A stretch of 64,000 bases of DNA from Allobosea sp. Root483D1 (GCF_001429505.1 NZ_LMJW01000022.1:95378-159377), one strand, 5' to 3'; positions 25,629-34,857 are shown, counted from the stretch's first letter. The notes: a model not told the origin generated them from the sequence alone. Program-made: numbers and translations.

Positions 25629-27068
25629 ATGAAGCTCGTAAAGAGCCTCCTCCTCGGTTCCGCCGCCGGCATCGCCGCGGTTGCCGGGGCTCAGGCCGCC
25701 GACCTTCCCTCGCGGAAGGCCGCACCGGTCGAATACGTTCGCGTTTGCTCCGCCTACGGCGCGGGCTTCTTCTACATCCCGGGCACCGATACCTGCCTGC
25801 GCGTCGGTGGTCGTGTCCGTGCTGAGTACACGGTCGGCACCCGCTTCGGTAACGGCATGGACGCCTACGGCACCCGCTCGCGCGGTCGCCTGAACGTCGA
25901 CGCCCGCACCGCGACCGCCTACGGCACGCTGCGCACGTTCTTCCGCTACGAGCTGACCGTCAGCTCGGGCTTCTACGCCGGCACCATCGGCGGCAACCAG
26001 GGCATCGTTCCGCCGGGCACCGCCCGTATCGGTTCCGGTGGTCCGGGCACCGCTTCGAACCTCGATCTGGCCTTCATCCAGTTCGGTCCGATCACCGCTG
26101 GTCGCGCTCAGTCGTTCTTCGACTTCTATGCGAACGACTACACCTTCTCGACGTTCCGCACGGCTGACTCGCGCCTCAACCTGTTGGCTTACACCGCCAC
26201 CTTCGGTTCGGGCTTCTCGGCCACGGTTTCGTTGGAAGATCGCAACACCGGCACTGGCCAGCGCGAGAATGGCGCCTTCGGTCGCTTCGCCGGCAACGGT
26301 CTGGTTCTCGCTGGCCAGGACTTCCCGGACGTCGTCGCCTCGCTGCGCGTCGATCAGGGTTGGGGCTCGGCTCAGCTGTCGGGTGCTCTCACCCAGCGTA
26401 AGGTTGTTGCGTCCAACGCTGCTGCTGGCGTGTTCGCGGTCAACCCGGTCACCGGCGCGATCGTTCAGGGTGCCGCTGTCGGCGCTCAGAACGGTGCGGA
26501 CGAGTACGGTTGGGCCATCCAGGGCGGCGTGAAGATCAACCTGCCGATGCTTGCGGCTGGCGATGCCCTGTTCCTGCAGGCCGCCTATGCTGACGGCGCG
26601 CTCGGTTACCTCGGCTGGGGTGGTCAGTTCGGCTCGGGCCGGATCACCTCTTCCGTGGCTGGCAATCAGCTCGTGATTGGCGATGTTGGCGTGACCCCGC
26701 TTGGCAACGTCAAGAACTCGACCGGCTGGTCGTTCGTGGCTGCCCTGCGTCACTTCTGGACCCCGACCCTGCGTTCGGAGCTCGTCGCTTCGTACTCCGA
26801 GCTGAAGCTCGGCTACGCCGCTCCGGCCGGTGTCTACGCTGCTGGCGCTCCGATCCGCTCGCTTGATCCCAAGGAGCTGATCGTTGCTGGTAACCTGATC
26901 TGGTCGCCGGTTTCGGGCCTCGATATCGGTGTGGAAGTGCTCTACACCCGCACCGAGCTCGCCTCGCGCGTTCTGCCTGTCAACGATGCGGGTGCCCGCG
27001 TTGCCGGCTTCGGCATCAAGAACGACGACGCCTGGGCTGGTCGCCTTCGCATCCAGCGCGACTTCTGA
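25629..27068 (+). CDS. Porin_2-family outer-membrane porin
   Basis: 479 residues. A signal peptide (cleaved AQA-ADLPSRKAAP) is followed by the alphaproteobacterial Porin_2 start VEYVRVCSAYGAGFFYIPGT and CLRVGGRVRAEY with the paired cysteines, a 16-stranded-type beta pattern, and a C-terminal RIQRDF ending in Phe. It forms passive pores in the outer membrane. Codons shift towards GGT, GCT, CGT and GTT relative to the GC3-rich neighbours, a sign of high expression. GGAGG gives a strong ribosome site, and a textbook terminator follows 23 bp after the stop. Confidence 0.96.
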   Translation: MKLVKSLLLGSAAGIAAVAGAQAADLPSRKAAPVEYVRVCSAYGAGFFYIPGTDTCLRVGGRVRAEYTVGTRFGNGMDAYGTRSRGRLNVDARTATAYGTLRTFFRYELTVSSGFYAGTIGGNQGIVPPGTARIGSGGPGTASNLDLAFIQFGPITAGRAQSFFDFYANDYTFSTFRTADSRLNLLAYTATFGSGFSATVSLEDRNTGTGQRENGAFGRFAGNGLVLAGQDFPDVVASLRVDQGWGSAQLSGALTQRKVVASNAAAGVFAVNPVTGAIVQGAAVGAQNGADEYGWAIQGGVKINLPMLAAGDALFLQAAYADGALGYLGWGGQFGSGRITSSVAGNQLVIGDVGVTPLGNVKNSTGWSFVAALRHFWTPTLRSELVASYSELKLGYAAPAGVYAAGAPIRSLDPKELIVAGNLIWSPVSGLDIGVEVLYTRTELASRVLPVNDAGARVAGFGIKNDDAWAGRLRIQRDF

Positions 27069-27091
27069 TCGATCCTCTGATCGCTCAAGGA

Positions 27092-27119
27092 AAGCCCCGG
27101 GGAAACCCGGGGCTTTTTT
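27092..27119 (+). terminator. intrinsic terminator of the porin gene
   Basis: Perfect 10-bp stem AAGCCCCGGG / CCCGGGGCTT with a GAAA tetraloop (27102-27105), running into six T (27114-27119). It is a strong Rho-independent terminator. Confidence 0.95.
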
Positions 27120-27279
27120 CGTTTCGGCCGGCCCTTGCAGTGTGGAAACCTTGCCTGATGCTCACAAGGGCCGGGCGGTCCCTTGCTTGACTTGCGGACA
27201 CGATAGAGCGTGATTGGAGCGGGTCGCGGACGTCGGGATTCGACGTGAGCGATCCCTGGGACGAGGCGGGGATTTCGGC

Positions 27280-29634
27280 ATGGCGCGGCAGGCCGGTTGG
27301 CTCTGGGGGCTTGTTCCGCTGTCCTTGATCTGGGCGGCTGCCAATGCGCTGAACACCGAGCCGGTGCGCCGCGACATCGAGGCCAGGGCGCTCGCGTCGA
27401 GTGCAGTGGCTGGAGCCGCCTCAGGCGCGCGCAGCGTCTCGGTCCGCGTCAGCGGTCGCGACGTCTACCTGGATGGCGAGGCCGTCACGGCCGACGGCGC
27501 CAGCAAGGCGCTCGCTCAACTTCAATCGGAATTCGGCGTCCGGCGCGTGCTCGGCGGACTGACGCAGGTCATCGCCCAGAAACCCTATAGCTGGTCGGCG
27601 ACACGGCGGGGCGACGTCCTGACGCTGTCCGGTTTCGTGCCGGACGAGGCGACGGCCACGGCGACTCTGTCGGCGGCGCGAGCGCTCGGCCCGCAGCTCA
27701 AGGTCGACGATCAGCAGAAGGTCGCCTTCGGCGCACCGGCGGGGTTCGCCGAGCTCGCGGCCGTGCTGATGCGCGATCTCGGCCAGCTCTCCGCCGGTAA
27801 GGTCGCCCTCGACGATTCCCGCTATTGCGTCGAAGGCACTGCCGCGACGCCGCAGGGCTTCCAGACTCTACGAGAGAGTGCTTCAGCGGCCGCCCCGAAA
27901 GGTTTCACACGCGTCGATTGCGCGCTCAGCCCGCCGACGATGGCGCCTTATCGCTGGAGCGCCGAGAAGAGCGCCTCCGGCTCCGTCACGGTCACGGGCT
28001 ATTACCCTTCCGACGCGATGCGCCGTGAGATCGGAGCGTTGCTGGGCCGGGCCTTTCCTGCCTCTGGAGCGGTGAGCGACCGTATGCTGCCCGCCGTCGG
28101 CGAGCCGCCCGCCTTCGCCGCCAGGGTGGCGCGCGCCATCGCCGATCTCGCTCGCCTGCGCAGCGGCAAGGCCGAGATCGAGGGCGACGCCTATCGCATT
28201 TCCGGACAGGGGCCGGATCAGCACGAGGCCTGCGAGACGCTGAAGCTGAACATCGCGCAGGGCGATGGCCCTGATTCGGTGGCGCTCGCCAGCATCGTCT
28301 GCCCGCCGCCTCCGCCGCCGGCCCCGAAGAGCGAGCCGGCGCCTGCTCCATCGACCGATTCTGGTTCGTCCGTGCCCGCGACCCCGAATGTGCCTGCTGC
28401 TCAAACGCCGGTGCCGGTCGACCCGTCTCCCAGCGCGTCGAGCCGGGCTGTGACCGCCGAGCCGCAACCGTCCCCGCAACCCTCGCAGCAGCCTGTACCG
28501 CCCGCCGCGCCGCGACCGCTGCAATGGCGCGCCGAGAAATCCGAGACCGGCATTGTCCTGTCCGGCGCCGCGCCAGACGCCGCGGCCAAGGCGGCGGCGC
28601 TCGAGGCGGCGCGTGCCGCGCTGTCGGGCGGTGAGGTCGTCGACCGGACCGTGATCGAGCCTGGTCCGCGCGGCGGCCCTGACTATGGCGATGCGACCCG
28701 CTTCGCGCTCGGCCTCCTCGGCAGGATGGCGCAGGGCAGTGTCTCGCTGGCCGGGTCGGCGCTCGGCCTCGCCGGCGCCGCGGCGGACAAGTCCGGCTGG
28801 CAAGCTTTGGAGGACGCGCTGAAGGGCAAGACCCTGCCGGCAGGCCTCACGCTTTCCGGCCGGCCGGCGCTCACCTTGCGCAGCTATGGATTTACGGCCT
28901 CGATCGACAAATCGGGCGGCTATCTCAACGGCTATCTGCCTGACGCGGCGGCCAAGGAGGCGATTGCGGCGCTGATCGAGGCTTCGCCTCTGCGCGGTCG
29001 CGTCAGCGACGAGACCGAGATTCTGCCAGCGGCTCCGACCGGCTTCGGCGTCGCTGCGCGCGAGGTGGTGCAGGATCTGCTGCGGCTCGACCTCGGTTCT
29101 GCCAGCCTGGTCGACCGTGAGGTCACTGTGCGCGGGTTGACCTGCCGCGCGCTGATCCGCGACGAGGTCGAGACCAATCTGGCGAGCGGCCTGCCGCAGG
29201 GCTTTTCCGGCAAGGCGGAGGTCGGCATGCGCCAGACCGGCTGCGTCATCGACCCGCCGAGCAATTGCCAGAACGAGCTCGATGCCTTGACCCAGCGTTA
29301 TTATGTGATGTTCGGCCAGGGAACCGCGGTGGTGACGCTCGATCCGGTGACAGAGCGGGCGATGACCGAGGGCGCCGCCATCCTCAAGCAATGCCCGACC
29401 TCGCGCGTCACTGTCGAGGGCCACGCCAACCTTGATGGCGAACGCAGCGGCTTCAACAATCTCGATCTGTCGGGCCGGCGCGCCTTGCGTGTTCGCGAGG
29501 AGCTGATCCGCCGTGGCATCGGCCCGGCTCAGGTCGAGGTCAAGGGTTACGGGACGGAGCGGCCGCTGGTCGCCCATGGCGACCCGGAGGCGCGCGTGAA
29601 GAACCGCCGCGTCCAGTTCACCGTGGCGAAGTAG
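27280..29634 (+). CDS. large OmpA-like envelope protein with four internal repeats
   Basis: 784 residues. A hydrophobic anchor (6-24) is followed by four copies of a BON-like unit beginning YxWxAxxxxGxVxLxGxxPD at about residues 102, 223, 413 and 535, spaced ~121 residues apart except where a ~70-residue Pro/Ala/Ser linker intervenes. Residues ~674-784 are an OmpA peptidoglycan-binding domain with DLSGRRALRVREEL and KNRRVQF. The usual GHTD is replaced by GHAN-LD, although the aligned Asp and Arg remain. It probably tethers the inner membrane to peptidoglycan. The ATG at 27280 is chosen before the anchor. The next gene starts 9 bp downstream. Confidence 0.85.
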   Translation: MARQAGWLWGLVPLSLIWAAANALNTEPVRRDIEARALASSAVAGAASGARSVSVRVSGRDVYLDGEAVTADGASKALAQLQSEFGVRRVLGGLTQVIAQKPYSWSATRRGDVLTLSGFVPDEATATATLSAARALGPQLKVDDQQKVAFGAPAGFAELAAVLMRDLGQLSAGKVALDDSRYCVEGTAATPQGFQTLRESASAAAPKGFTRVDCALSPPTMAPYRWSAEKSASGSVTVTGYYPSDAMRREIGALLGRAFPASGAVSDRMLPAVGEPPAFAARVARAIADLARLRSGKAEIEGDAYRISGQGPDQHEACETLKLNIAQGDGPDSVALASIVCPPPPPPAPKSEPAPAPSTDSGSSVPATPNVPAAQTPVPVDPSPSASSRAVTAEPQPSPQPSQQPVPPAAPRPLQWRAEKSETGIVLSGAAPDAAAKAAALEAARAALSGGEVVDRTVIEPGPRGGPDYGDATRFALGLLGRMAQGSVSLAGSALGLAGAAADKSGWQALEDALKGKTLPAGLTLSGRPALTLRSYGFTASIDKSGGYLNGYLPDAAAKEAIAALIEASPLRGRVSDETEILPAAPTGFGVAAREVVQDLLRLDLGSASLVDREVTVRGLTCRALIRDEVETNLASGLPQGFSGKAEVGMRQTGCVIDPPSNCQNELDALTQRYYVMFGQGTAVVTLDPVTERAMTEGAAILKQCPTSRVTVEGHANLDGERSGFNNLDLSGRRALRVREELIRRGIGPAQVEVKGYGTERPLVAHGDPEARVKNRRVQFTVAK

Positions 29635-29643
29635 GAGGCGGCG

Positions 29644-30654
29644 ATGCTCTATCTCGCGACCCAGTTCGCCTGGTTTCTCCTCGCCGCCTTTGTGATGGGC
29701 CTCGTTTTCGGCTGGCTGACGGGCCGGGGGGACCCGCGCGGCTTCGCCAGCGGCCCGGTGATGGTCCTTGCAATCCTCTGGGCCGCGCTGGCGGGGCTGG
29801 TCTGGTTCCGGCTGGTCAACGACCAGGCGGCGTTCTGGATCGAGACCGCGTTGCTCTATCTGCTCGCTTACGCCGCCGGCTGTCTGATCGGCAGCCTGTT
29901 CGCCGGAGAGGGCGAGGCATTGCCCGCGCTCGCCGCGCCGGCGCCGCGTCTTGCTCTTCCTCAGCCGGCGCCGGCTCTGCCGTCACCGTCCATGCCGGTG
30001 GTTGCCGCCGGCACGCAGGCGGCCGAGCCGGCGCCCATGCCCAAGGTCGAGGGCGAGGATGCGATCTCCGGCAAGCGCCCGGCCGGTTTCGCCGCCGCCC
30101 GTGGCGGGCAGGCCGACGATCTCAAGCTGATCAAGGGCATCGGGCCGCAGAACGAGCAGCGCCTGCACGCGCTCGGCATCTGGCATTTCAGCCAGATCGC
30201 CGGCTGGACGCCTGCGAACGTCGAATGGGTCGGCACCTATCTCGCTTTCCCTGGCCGCATCGAGCGCGAGGACTGGGTGGCGCAGGCGGCCGGGCTGGCA
30301 CGGACCGCGACGACGATCGAGATCGCGGCGGCGCCGTTCTCCGGCGTGGCGCTCGAAGGCAAGCGCCCGGGCAATCTCCTGCCCGGCGCGCGCGGCGGCA
30401 AGCCGGATGATCTTGGCCTGATCGACGGCGTCGGCCCGGCGATCGCCGAGAAGCTGAACAGCCTCGGCATCTGGCATTTCGACCAGATCGTGGCGCTGGG
30501 GCAAGATGAGTTGCGCTTCCTCGCCCATCACACCGGCTTTTCCGGCCGCGACATCGCCGAGCAATGGCAGGCCGAGGCGAAGATCCTCGCCGCTGGCGGC
30601 GAGACCGAGCATTCGCGGGCCGTCAAGGCGAAGAGCCGCAAGAAGAAGCGCTGA
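29644..30654 (+). CDS. membrane protein with two helix-hairpin-helix-like domains
   Basis: 336 residues. Residues 1-88 hold about three membrane helices; a Pro/Ala-rich linker leads to two related domains at ~158-215 and ~255-318. Each starts DDLxLIxGxGPxxxxxLxxLGIWHFxQI, the helix-hairpin-helix-like module also found at the C-terminus of alphaproteobacterial NuoE-type proteins; the first copy continues FPGRIEREDWVAQA. The C-terminus is basic (KAKSRKKKR). The domain is thought to bind nucleic acid or protein, but its role on a membrane protein is unknown. Likely co-transcribed with the OmpA-like gene upstream. Confidence 0.8.
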   Translation: MLYLATQFAWFLLAAFVMGLVFGWLTGRGDPRGFASGPVMVLAILWAALAGLVWFRLVNDQAAFWIETALLYLLAYAAGCLIGSLFAGEGEALPALAAPAPRLALPQPAPALPSPSMPVVAAGTQAAEPAPMPKVEGEDAISGKRPAGFAAARGGQADDLKLIKGIGPQNEQRLHALGIWHFSQIAGWTPANVEWVGTYLAFPGRIEREDWVAQAAGLARTATTIEIAAAPFSGVALEGKRPGNLLPGARGGKPDDLGLIDGVGPAIAEKLNSLGIWHFDQIVALGQDELRFLAHHTGFSGRDIAEQWQAEAKILAAGGETEHSRAVKAKSRKKKR

Positions 30655-30659
30655 GCGGT

Positions 30660-31547
30660 TCAGGCCGCCTGCTTCTCGGCCTTCGCGATCAGCTTGCCGA
30701 TGCGGCGGACCATGTCCTTGCTGCCGAGCAGCGGAGCATGGCCCTGGCCCGGCGCCGTGAAGATCTCGCAGCGCGGATGGCGCTGCCCCATCTCCTCCAG
30801 CGTCTTCTCGGCCAGCAGGTCGGAATTCTCGCCGCGGATCGCCAGCACGGGGACATGGTTCAGTGCCGCGAAATAGGGCCAGAGTTCGGGCAGCGGAGCC
30901 TCGAGGTCGAGTTCCTCCAGCGTCTTCAGCAGGCGTGGATCATAGTCCGGCACCAGCGCGCCGTTGCGCTCGGTCCAGGTCCGGCGCGCCATGATCTCCC
31001 ATTCAGCCGCGCCGAAGAGTGGGAATTGCTGGTCCGAAAGCCGCTTCAGGATCTCGGCGCCCTCGGCGAAGCTGCGCGGCGTCGGTAGCTTGCCGACATA
31101 GCCGCGGATGCGCAGCAGTCCGCGCGCGTCGATCACCGGCCCGACATCGTTGAGCACCACGCCCCGGATCGCCGCGGGTCGCGCCGCCCCGAGCGCCATG
31201 GTCAGGAGCCCGCCGCGCGAGGTGCCGACGAAGACCGCTTCCTCGACGCCGGTGGCGACGAGCACCTGCATGAGATCGTCGAGTTCGACGCGGATGTCGT
31301 ATTCGTGCCAGTCCTTGGCATAGTCGGAGCGGCCGCGGCCGCGATAATCGAGCGCCAGCACCCGCCGCGGCCCGTCCTCCGAGAGTGCGGCTGCGAGCTC
31401 GTGGAAATCGGCTGAGGTACGGGCCAATCCCGCCAGGCAGACGACCGGCAGTGCGGGCGCCGCTTGCGGTCCATATTCACGCACGTGCAGCTTCAGCCCG
31501 TCGCGGGCGCTGATGAACAGGGAGCGGAAGCCGGTATCGGAATTCAT
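30660..31547 (-). CDS. alpha/beta hydrolase
   Basis: 295 residues. Nucleophile elbow FVGTSRGGLL (GxSxG), acid region LAIRGENSDLL and catalytic His in GQGHAPLL give a complete triad; VVCLAGLARTSADFHELA is the oxyanion strand region. Related to esterases and dehalogenase-like hydrolases; the substrate is unknown. The ATG at 31547 is preferred to one ten codons upstream because FRSLFISARDGLKLHVREYG follows. Convergent with the preceding membrane-protein gene (5 bp apart). Confidence 0.88.
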   Translation of the reverse strand: MNSDTGFRSLFISARDGLKLHVREYGPQAAPALPVVCLAGLARTSADFHELAAALSEDGPRRVLALDYRGRGRSDYAKDWHEYDIRVELDDLMQVLVATGVEEAVFVGTSRGGLLTMALGAARPAAIRGVVLNDVGPVIDARGLLRIRGYVGKLPTPRSFAEGAEILKRLSDQQFPLFGAAEWEIMARRTWTERNGALVPDYDPRLLKTLEELDLEAPLPELWPYFAALNHVPVLAIRGENSDLLAEKTLEEMGQRHPRCEIFTAPGQGHAPLLGSKDMVRRIGKLIAKAEKQAA

Positions 31548-31643
31548 GCGGGGTCTCGGGGCAGCAAGGCGGTACACCCCAGCTAACCATGGCCATGCCG
31601 GCGGCGAAAGCCGGGCTTCGTTCAGCGGTCCGGCCGGACGGTG

Positions 31644-32096
31644 CTATGACGCACCCCAGCCCTTCAGCTTGGTGATGCAGCGGTTGAAGACCTCGAGCTC
31701 CTCCGGCGTGAGGGCGGAGAGAAAATCGCGCTCCATCACCTCGCCGAGCCGGTCGGCCTCCCGCCTGACGGTCTCGCCTTTCGCCGTCAGGCGCAGCGCC
31801 ACGCGCCGCGCATCGGCGCTTTCGAGGTCGCGGCGGATATAGCCCTCGGCTACGAGCTTGCGCAGATGCTTGGACACCAGCGTCTGTTCGATGAAGCTGG
31901 CCTCGGACAGGGCCTTGGACGACATGCCGGGCTCATCGCCGATCGTCCTGATCACCCTGAGCTCACGGATGTTCAGGCCGAGCTTCTCCTTGTAGACCTG
32001 CGAGGCCTTCGCCATCGCGGCCTGGTTGACCTGATCGATCCGGAAGGTGAGGAACGGTTCGGGCAGGTCGAAGCTCCTTCTCGCGAGGCTGACCAT
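31644..32096 (-). CDS. MarR-family transcriptional regulator
   Basis: 150 residues with a winged helix: LGLNIRELRVIRTIGDEPGMSSKALSE, recognition helix region TLVSKHLRKLVAEGYI, wing ESADARRVALRLTAKGE. The gene begins 24 bp after the MFS transporter stop on the same strand, so it is probably the last gene of the M20-MFS-MarR unit. A palindrome TGACCA-N7-TGGTCA overlaps its start codon and suggests autoregulation. No ribosome site is visible before the ATG. Confidence 0.9.
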   Translation of the reverse strand: MVSLARRSFDLPEPFLTFRIDQVNQAAMAKASQVYKEKLGLNIRELRVIRTIGDEPGMSSKALSEASFIEQTLVSKHLRKLVAEGYIRRDLESADARRVALRLTAKGETVRREADRLGEVMERDFLSALTPEELEVFNRCITKLKGWGAS

Positions 32097-32108
32097 TTTA
32101 GCTGGTCA
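32090..32108. promoter_or_regulatory. palindrome over the MarR start codon, candidate operator
   Basis: TGACCA (32090-32095) and TGGTCA (32103-32108), 7 bp apart, overlap the start codon of the MarR gene. MarR dimers bind such 16-20 bp inverted repeats near their own promoters. Confidence 0.45.
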
Positions 32109-32120
32109 TTGGGCCGCGTT

Positions 32121-33416
32121 TCAACGCCTGACCTCGCCGCGATCGGCCTGCCAGAGCGCGATCAGCGCCAGCGCCGTGCAGGCTAGCAGGTAATAGGACG
32201 GCATCAGGTCCGAACCCGTCTTCGCCACCAGCCAGGTCAGTGTGAAGGGAGCGAGCCCGCCAAACAGCAGTACCACCATGTTGTAGGAGATCGACATGCC
32301 GGTCGAGCGGACATTGGTCGGGAACATCCCGGCCAGCAGCCCCGGTGTCGGCGCCCAGATCGCGGCGATCGGCAACGCGCAGATCGCCTGCACGATGAGA
32401 AGACGCTCGAAGCTCGGCACCGCCACGACATAGGAGAGCAGCGGATAGGAGAGCAGCGCGAAGGCAAGGACGCCGCACAGCCAGACGCGGCGCGGATTCC
32501 AGCGGTCGGCGAGCTGGCCCATGATCGGCACGAAGAGGAAGAGCAGGATGCCGCCGATCAGCGAGCTCAGCATCGCGCTGGTGAAGGGCAGCTTGAGCTG
32601 CCGCACCACATAGCTCGGCAGGAAGATGAACCAGACATAGTTCGAGGCTGTGCCGGGGATCATGATGCCGCAGCTCCGCAACAGCGCGCTGCGATGCTTG
32701 GCTAGCACTGTCCGGAACGGCGTGCTCTGGGTCTTGGGGCCGCTGTCCTTCTCGTATTCCGGCGATTCGTCGACGAAGCGGCGGATGTAGAAGCCGAGAG
32801 GCGTGATCAGCGACCCCAGCAGGAAGGGAATGCGCCAGCCCCAGTCCTGCAGGGTCGCGGGCGTCATCAGCGTCGCGAGCGCATAGCCGGAGAAGGCCGC
32901 CAATGCGAGCGCCAGCGCCTGCGAGCACATCTGGAAGCTGCCATAGAGCATCTTCCGGCGCGGCGGCGCGTATTCGACCAGCATCGCGGTCGCGCTGGCG
33001 AATTCGGCGCCGACCGAGATGCCCTGCAGGATGCGCGCGATGATGACCAGGATCGGCGCCAGCATGCCGATCGTCTGATAGCTCGGCGTCAGCCCGATCA
33101 GCACGGTCGAGAATCCCATGATCAGGATCATCACCGTCAGGATCGGCTTGCGCCCGAAGCGGTCGGCATAGGTCGAGAGCAAGACGCCGCCGACTGGCCG
33201 CACCAGGAACGAGATCGCGAAGGTCGCTGCCGTCAGCAGCGCCGAGACCAGCGGGTCGGAGCTCGGGAAGAAGACCTGCGCGATGATCGTCGAGAAGAAG
33301 CCGTAGATCAGGAAGTCGTACCATTCGAGCCCGTTGCCGATCACCGAGGAGATCACGGCACGCCGGACCATCGCCGGCGAGCGGGGCTGGGCAGTTGCGA
33401 TGGCGGCGGCAGTCAT
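32121..33416 (-). CDS. MFS transporter, metabolite:H+ symporter type
   Basis: 431 residues, twelve expected membrane helices. GNGLEWYDFLIYGFF in helix 1, RPVGGVLLSTYADRFGRKPILT (loop 2-3 motif DRFGRK) and RILQGISVGAEFASATAML (helix 4-5) mark the ShiA/ProP-like metabolite:H+ symporter group, which imports organic acids or osmolytes. It overlaps the M20 amidohydrolase by 4 bp (ATGA), so it probably imports that enzyme's N-acyl or amide substrate. Confidence 0.92.
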   Translation of the reverse strand: MTAAAIATAQPRSPAMVRRAVISSVIGNGLEWYDFLIYGFFSTIIAQVFFPSSDPLVSALLTAATFAISFLVRPVGGVLLSTYADRFGRKPILTVMILIMGFSTVLIGLTPSYQTIGMLAPILVIIARILQGISVGAEFASATAMLVEYAPPRRKMLYGSFQMCSQALALALAAFSGYALATLMTPATLQDWGWRIPFLLGSLITPLGFYIRRFVDESPEYEKDSGPKTQSTPFRTVLAKHRSALLRSCGIMIPGTASNYVWFIFLPSYVVRQLKLPFTSAMLSSLIGGILLFLFVPIMGQLADRWNPRRVWLCGVLAFALLSYPLLSYVVAVPSFERLLIVQAICALPIAAIWAPTPGLLAGMFPTNVRSTGMSISYNMVVLLFGGLAPFTLTWLVAKTGSDLMPSYYLLACTALALIALWQADRGEVRR

Positions 33417-34573
33417 GCGCTCACCCCTTCCATGGCCTGGCGCGTGGCGATGCGGGCGAGGATGCTGGCCCCGATCGGCAGCAGGCGGTCATCGAAATCG
33501 AAGGTCGGGTGGTGGCACATCGCGCCGGGCTGGCCGAGGAAGATGTAGGCGCCCGGCCACTCGTCCAGCATCAGCGCGAAATCGTCGGAGAAGGGCAGGG
33601 GCTTCATGTCGGTGCGGACATTGCCTTCGCCGAGCACGGTGCCGGCCGCTGCCGCAGCGGCTGCGGCGGCGCGCGGATCGTTGACGCAGGGCAGGCAGCT
33701 CGCCGCTTGCGTGCAGGAGATCGTGCAGCCCGACATCGTCGCGAAGCCCTGGCAGATCGCGTCGAGCTTTTTCAGGATCAGCGCTTCGGTCGCCGGATCA
33801 TAGGTGCGGATCGTGCCGCTGAGCTCGGCCGAGGCCGGGATGATGTTGGGCGCGGTGCCGGCCGAGAGCCGACCGAGGCTGATCACCGCCGGCTCGAGCG
33901 GGTCGACATGCCGGCCGACGATCGAGGAGATCTCGGTGGCGAGCCTTGCCGCGACCTGCAACGGGTCGATCGTGGTGTGCGGCGCGGCGCCATGGCCGCC
34001 GACGCCGTCGACCCTGATCTCGAAGGCGGCGATGCCACTCAGCGTCGGACCCGGCCGGACCGCCGCCGTCCCTTCGGCATAGAGCGGGATGGTGTGGAGC
34101 GCGTAGACCTCCGAGCAGGGGAAGCGCTCGAACAGCCCGTCCTCGATCATGCGCTTGGCGCCGAGCCCGACCTCCTCGGCCGGCTGGAAGATCAGATGCA
34201 CCTTGCCGCGCTTGGGCGGATTGGCGGCGAGATGCCGGGCCGCGCCGAGCAGCATCACCGTGTGGCCGTCATGGCCGCAGCCATGGAAGCGACCGGACGC
34301 GGTCGAGCGGTAGTCGGCTCTGGTCTCCTCGGTCATCGGCAGGGCGTCCATATCGGCGCGCAGGCCGATGGTCGGACCGGGCGCGGCGCCTTCGATCACG
34401 CCGACGAGGCCGGTGCCGCCGAGGCCGCGATGCACGGCGATGCCGAACGAGGCGAGCGTCTCCGCCACGAAGGCCGAGGTCCTGACTTCCTCGAAGGCGG
34501 TTTCGGGATGGGCGTGAAGATCGCGGCGCCAGGCCTGCAAGGTCGGCGCATACGCGGCAATATCCGGCAGCAT
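33413..34573 (-). CDS. M20-family amidohydrolase (hippurate hydrolase-like)
   Basis: 386 residues. Zn-binding and catalytic motifs are present: LRADMDALPM, HGCGHDGHTVMLLGAA, QPAEEVGLGAKRMIEDG and a late AMCHHPTFDFDD. The dimerisation domain has GVGGHGAAPHTTIDPL. Family members hydrolyse N-acyl amino acids, hippurate or indole-acetyl conjugates. GGAGG sits seven bases before the ATG. It is first in a unit with the MFS transporter (4-bp overlap) and a MarR regulator. Palindromes at 34607-34633 lie in its probable promoter. Confidence 0.92.
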   Translation of the reverse strand: MLPDIAAYAPTLQAWRRDLHAHPETAFEEVRTSAFVAETLASFGIAVHRGLGGTGLVGVIEGAAPGPTIGLRADMDALPMTEETRADYRSTASGRFHGCGHDGHTVMLLGAARHLAANPPKRGKVHLIFQPAEEVGLGAKRMIEDGLFERFPCSEVYALHTIPLYAEGTAAVRPGPTLSGIAAFEIRVDGVGGHGAAPHTTIDPLQVAARLATEISSIVGRHVDPLEPAVISLGRLSAGTAPNIIPASAELSGTIRTYDPATEALILKKLDAICQGFATMSGCTISCTQAASCLPCVNDPRAAAAAAAAAGTVLGEGNVRTDMKPLPFSDDFALMLDEWPGAYIFLGQPGAMCHHPTFDFDDRLLPIGASILARIATRQAMEGVSA

Positions 34574-34606
34574 TCGATGTCCTCCCGATTTTGGGAGTTA
34601 GGTACT

Positions 34607-34633
34607 TGAAAGTTTCAAATATTGCAAATTGCA
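34607..34633. promoter_or_regulatory. two adjacent palindromes in the amidohydrolase promoter region
   Basis: TTGAAA-G-TTTCAA (34607-34619) and TGCAA-A-TTGCA (34623-34633) lie 34-60 bp upstream of the amidohydrolase ATG in an AT-rich patch within GC-rich surroundings. They are candidate operators for the adjacent MarR or another repressor. Confidence 0.45.
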
Positions 34634-34717
34634 GGAATGATCATTGCGGATAGCTCGCCTGTGGCGCAGCGAAGCGCAAGGCGTTGTTCAGGAAGTGAGG
34701 CGTGACGGGGCACGCGC

Positions 34718-34759
34718 GGGGAACCCCTCTCCCGAATGGGAGAGGGGCAGGGGTGAGGG
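34718..34759 (+). repeat. REP-like element, copy A
   Basis: GGGAACCCCTCTCCC, a short spacer, GGGAGAGGGG, then CAGGGGTGAGGG: a hairpin followed by a conserved tail. The same element recurs inverted at 34818 and as another pair at 53428 and 53539. Confidence 0.8.
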
Positions 34760-34817
34760 ACTGCCGCTGATTGTTTGGGTATGGCGGCGCTGTTGCGCCT
34801 ACTGTGGATGGGGCGGG

Positions 34818-34857
34818 CCCTCATCCCTGCCCTTCTCCCACACGGGAGAAGGGTTCC
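34818..34857 (-). repeat. REP-like element, copy B (inverted)
   Basis: Reverse complement reads GGAACCCTTCTCCC, GTGT, GGGAGAAGGG, CAGGGATGAGGG, matching copy A in opposite orientation 58 bp away. Two REPs in inverted order form a REPIN-like doublet. Confidence 0.8.
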
